A DNA stretch of 64,000 nucleotides from Istiophorus platypterus (lineage: Eukaryota; Chordata; Actinopteri; Istiophoriformes; Istiophoridae): positions 16,833,560 through 16,897,559 of the forward strand of contig CM029129.1 in the NCBI GenBank assembly GCA_016859345.1. The letters are read 5' to 3'. The notes beneath the pieces were generated by a model that was given only the letters and a program-made list of their open reading frames with translations, ran no database searches and was not told the DNA's origin. Positions 59,640-64,000 of the stretch are shown piece by piece; positions within the stretch are counted from its first letter, which is position 1; each line of letters opens with the position of its first letter. Both the position numbers and the translations under genes were made by a program.

Positions 59640-62600
59640 GTTTGTACCTATATATTTGTGAGGACCCTCATTCACATATACATTGCATAGCCCCTAACCC
59701 TAACCATAGCCATTAGAACTACATAATTGGCCCAATCCTTGCCCTACATAGCCTAGATCTAAATCAAGCTAAGAATAAAGACAATATTCTTCCTTGTGCA
59801 AACAAGAAGAAAAGTGAACAAAAAAATGTGCATAACTGAGCCAGTCTGCAGATTTTTTGACTATTCTTTATTTGTGCTGCTGTTACGCTACGCTTTAGTC
59901 CACCCCCATCATGCCATATTTAACCCCCTTTGGGAACAGTGGCTTGCTGTAACTTTAAAGCAAAGTCCTAATCCTCACATAGTCATTTGAAGAACTGATG
60001 GCCAATCTTCCTCTCCCTTTCCATAAATATGCACTTCAATTGCACATCTCAAAGACAGGCACACACGCCGTACACACATATGAAGACAACTGATCCAGAT
60101 TTTAAACTGTATCACCAATTCAGTTGGCAAATGTTATTGTAAATCCAGGCAGGTAAAATCCATGCAAAGCCAGTTAGATACAGCAGGAGAGACTGGGAAT
60201 GTGATAAAAAACTCTTCGGCCGGTCCTGCAATTTACACATTGACTTAAAGCACACCCCAGCTCCAAGCGGGATCTTGGGTATAAAAGACCTTTGATTAGA
60301 GTGTGAGTTACAGAGGGCGTGGCTGTGGACAAATCACTGTGACTGACAGCCATGTCAGCTGGCCTTGAGCCAGCAGCTCCTTGGCAACAGCAGCCTTGTG
60401 GAGACGTATTGGCCGAGGATGATTTAAACGGGGTGAAGGAGAGTTGTATCTCTCTCTTTAGTGCAACTTATGCAAGCCATTACATCCATCCCTGTTGCAA
60501 ACTATAGATTCTGCAGCAAAAAAGGAAAAAGAAAAAAAAAAAAACCTGTGAGGGAAGATCACAATTAGCACGCTCTCTGCCCCTTTGGTAACCGTTATGG
60601 TTATATCACCTCCTTACCCTTACCTCGCGTCGTCAGGGCACCACATCTTTCAGGGCTGTGAACAGCAGCGCCGCAGTGGAGGATGGGGTCACTGACGTCA
60701 GGCGTGTCACATGTAAATGTGCAGAGAAAGGCAGGACAAAGCGGGTTAAACCAGGAAAAGCGCAGGGCCCTGTCCAGACTGTATTGTCATGTGGCTGGTT
60801 ATTGAATATAAGCATCTCCTGTGTTTGTTGCCCACAAGTTGATTACTGCAGCACTTATATAATCCCTCATATTTATTGTCAACTGACAGCAAACTGGTGG
60901 GGAGGAAAGAATTGGTAGTAAAAACAGGCATAAAAACCACATAAGATAAGTAATAAGTTAATTTTCTTCCAACGGCAAGTACAAAAACCAGGACTCGAAT
61001 CATGGGTAACACGTTTTGACGCAATGAATAAGATGATGACTTTTATTCATTTGTGTAGATTCATTAACATGTACAGCATCGTGTATCTTTATTTATAACA
61101 TCGCTGCAGGCAGCATTTGACATCAATATCTCTTGTGTCTTGGCTCTATTTTTATTGTGTTGAAATGGCTGTTGACAAGTTTTGTTAGCGTTTACTTGAC
61201 TCTTGATTTGAAGCGTCATGGAGTATCGTTATGGAGGTTTAGGTTCTATCCAACAGTGAGCAGAGTTGGGAGGATTCACCGGTGTTTCAGTGGTTGCAGG
61301 CCTGGGACCTAGTGGGCAACCAGTTCTTTTTTTTTATGTCTCTCTCTCATCAATCAATAGACAAATGGCCGTTTTCCCTTCCTGTATAATCACCCTGGTG
61401 TTCTGTCATCCTGTTTTGTCCACAAGTGAGTGACTCATGAGGTCAATGTCCCTTCTATTCCTGTTCGCTCAACAACACTGAGTGGTGTGCAGCTGACCTG
61501 AGGCCAGCCCACATTGCAGAGGAAATATTGCCTGGCACAGGCAAGATATGGCTTATAAACCTGAGGATTTGTCAGGGTTTGGCTAAATTAGCTCAACGCA
61601 CAGTGTTTCCACTGTGTCAGAGGCGAAATTTGGAGTTGACCAAAACGTAATGAAGGACAATAAACAACAATTTTTCAGCAGGAGTTTAATTACATGCCTC
61701 TATGCTTGACATTTAATCTGTCATTATCTGACTTGATGACCACATCTGTTACTCCCAAGAGGATAAAAAAAAGAACTAATAGTTTCCATATGCTGCTTGA
61801 CAATATAACTGAATGAAAAAATATACTTCCGTGTTCGTTTTACTGCGAAGTTGCCAGTAAGAGCCCTGCAATAATTCCACACTTCCTCGAGCATTTTATC
61901 AGAGTGGGTTCTGCTAACGGGAACAAGAGCAATCATATTGAATGTGGCACTTTTTGTTCTAATAGAGCAGCTGGTGCGACATCAGTAATCCTCCAGGGGA
62001 GGACCTGGCAGAAGGCCAGCTTTTGGCTCATTTAGTAGCCGGAGTCAAAAAGCCACTTTAGCGTGACGTCACAGACCTGTTATACAAGAGACAGACACTC
62101 TTGTTATACGAGACAACGTAAGAGATGCCGCGAGTGTGATTCTCGAACAGCGCAAATGTTGACGCCACAGTGACGAAGTGTCTTCGATGAGGTGCAGTGA
62201 CACGTTTGATATTTCATAGAAGATATTTCATAGAAGATAATCAGTATATTAAAGATCCTCATCGCGGGGAGAGAAAAGGTCACTGCAGACCAGAGAGGAG
62301 GTAACTTCGAATGGAGCAGCACTCAAGAGAGGCTTTCTGGATATATAGACTCAACTCTGTCTCCTAAAGGCCCCATTAAAGACTTTTTTATAGCCCACAG
62401 GTTGAATATTTTTTGAAAATCTTTCAAATTTTATTTCATTTTATTTCATTTAATGTATCTTTTATATTAGGGTTATCATTTATTTTTTTGTTTTCAATTA
62501 ACTTAATTGTTATATTGAATTTTATTTTTTATTTATTTATTTTCAACTGAATTTATTTTTTATACTGTCTTTTAAATATTTAACAATCTATTTTCAGCAT

Positions 62601-64000
62601 ATTTGTCGTTCAGCGTGGCACCATGGTTCCCTTGTGCTCTATGACAGCACTCGACTGGTTCTTATTTTGCTCATGTGAGCTTCAAAAGAAATTTCTATGA
62701 TATTATAGAAGCCATACAACATATCATGCGTGGTTGGGCCAATAATTGGCTTCTTACATCCACACTTTTATGCATAAAATATTCTGGCCTTATCACGTGA
62801 GGAAAAAAAAAAATCACTTTATTTCCCAAATATAATCCAAGCACAGCGACTGAATGGGAAATGTCGATGGGACTGTGTGAGGCAAAGTTAATTAGTTAAG
62901 CTTTATTTATTCAGTACGTCTCACTGAGATCAAGATCTCCTTTGCAAGGGAGACAAATTACATCAGATAAATCAGTCACACAAAGCAGTCGTCATGCACT
63001 TACATTCAGAGAGAACAAATTAGAACACAGAGAACCCGTCTGTGGGACAACTCTTTATTCTGATCTTTTGCTATCGGAAAACCTTTTTCAACGGCAGACT
63101 TAGGGTGATTTACAGTAAATATCTTAAACTTCAATTATTTGTAAAACCTATGTCTACTGAAATTAAAACTGAGGCTCCTTCCAGCAGACCAGTCCTGTTG
63201 TGCATTGCCGCTTGATGTAGGCGAACAGAAGAAACTAAATATATCCCTGACCGAACTTCCTCACACTGAGTAGTGAAAAACCTGAAGCCTATTAGGACGG
63301 TTGTGTCAAATGGACTTGAACCAAATGGTGCTGCAGGGAGAAGAGAAGAGAGGAGAAGACAAGGGAAGAGAAGAGAAGAGAACTGTCATTAAGTTTGTCT
63401 CAGAAAACAGAGTTGCAGGAAATGATTGTTGTTCCCACAAGACTGAAATTTACTGTCATGGGCAATTTCATAGACATTCAATGCTGAGCATTACTGTCCA
63501 GAAATATCGTGTAAGTGAATTGTTCACAGAGCCAGTGAGGAAAGAGAATTTTACAAGTGTTTTATTTCAAAAGAAAGTTTAAGTATTTCCATTTTTAACC
63601 GCCAGAAAAAAAAAAAACACTAACCATGACACCACCTTATATTAATGTTGAAAGAGATCTGAGATGATCTACCACACACTGGCACAACGGGGAAGCAACG
63701 CTGCTCTGGAGACTGTCACGGGATAAAATGTAAGCGTATCCCTCGTTAAAAAAGCCATTTTCCAGCACAAATTGATTAAATGATCAATAATCTGACTCAT
63801 TTGCATAGCGTTAGACTGCTGAGTTTGCATGTGGATCTGCATTTATTGGATTGAAGACAACCTCGTGAATATGGTGACCTTCTTAAAGCCTTAAGTGTGC
63901 ATCCTACTGTTGAACCCCCCAGGGAAAATCAGTTTCATTTATATAAGCTGTAAAATTGGCTTTACTAATTGCTTTATGGATCCATTATAAAAGATCAATA
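59640..64000. other. Region upstream of f9, no supported gene
   Basis: AT-rich. ORFs are short, unlike any family I know, and lack exon context. A 51-codon ORF at 60352-60507 (plus) has a TATAAAAG at 60280-60287 upstream but no homology I recognise. A TTTATTTATTCAG-to-GGGAGACAAATT stretch at 62888-62955 resembles the 3' part of a teleost repeat. Confidence 0.55.
62888..62990. mobile_element. Possible teleost repeat tail
   Basis: Contains TCTCACTGAGATCAAGATCTCC followed by TTTGCAAGGGAGACAAATTA, close to a sequence I recall as widespread in acanthomorph fishes. Class unknown. Confidence 0.35.

Noticed and set aside
1..64000. CRISPR array, prophage, operon or other microbial system
   Set aside because: Tandem arrays here are simple microsatellites without spacers, and all genes are spliced vertebrate genes.

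Overview
The window looks like nuclear DNA of a ray-finned (teleost) fish. It holds multi-exon vertebrate genes with short introns and GT-AG (once GC-AG) splice sites, abundant CA/GT, CATC and other microsatellites, and pieces of dispersed repeats that I recognise as common in teleosts. There is no bacterial, plasmid or phage gene and no CRISPR-like array. I rebuilt the genes by reading splice sites and checking that reading phase carries across every junction. Five of the six models close exactly in frame; the sixth runs off the left edge.

Layout. (1) 330-13057, minus: ehbp1l1, 14 coding exons seen, 1334 codons, continuing past the left end. (2) 17127-18289, minus: fam89b, two coding exons, with a tRNA-Asp(GTC) gene on the opposite strand inside its only coding-region intron. 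(3) 20169-21669, minus: znrd2 (SSSCA1), four exons. (4) 23501-28037, with a promoter and 5' UTR exon near 30.1 kb, minus: a cone-type visual arrestin (arr3), 17 coding exons including a 24-nt and a 10-nt exon. (5) 33298-50684, plus: mcf2 (DBL-family Rho GEF), 26 coding exons, 989 codons. (6) 54012-59105, minus: coagulation factor IX (f9), eight exons, 554 codons. The last ~4.9 kb (59.1-64 kb) shows no convincing gene.

Genome context. The order znrd2-fam89b-ehbp1l1, all in one orientation, matches human 11q13.1. The tail-to-tail pair mcf2/f9 matches human Xq27.1. The DBL/coagulation-protease pairing also exists as MCF2L/F7 at human 13q34, but in tandem orientation. The cone arrestin gene lies between the two blocks. 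The genes do not form one pathway: ehbp1l1 serves Rab8/EHD membrane traffic, fam89b cytoskeletal signalling, arr3 shut-off of cone opsins, mcf2 Rho GTPase activation, and f9 blood clotting.

Points most worth a second look: the SH3 domain at the end of the mcf2 model, the 10-nt arrestin exon, the long tyrosine/aspartate-rich activation region of factor IX, the very long E/K/R helix in ehbp1l1, the intronic tRNA-Asp with a compensated stem pair, a GC-AG intron, and microsatellites that form the pyrimidine tracts of two acceptors. I found no previously undescribed biological system; this is a conserved vertebrate gene neighbourhood with some unusual gene-structure details.
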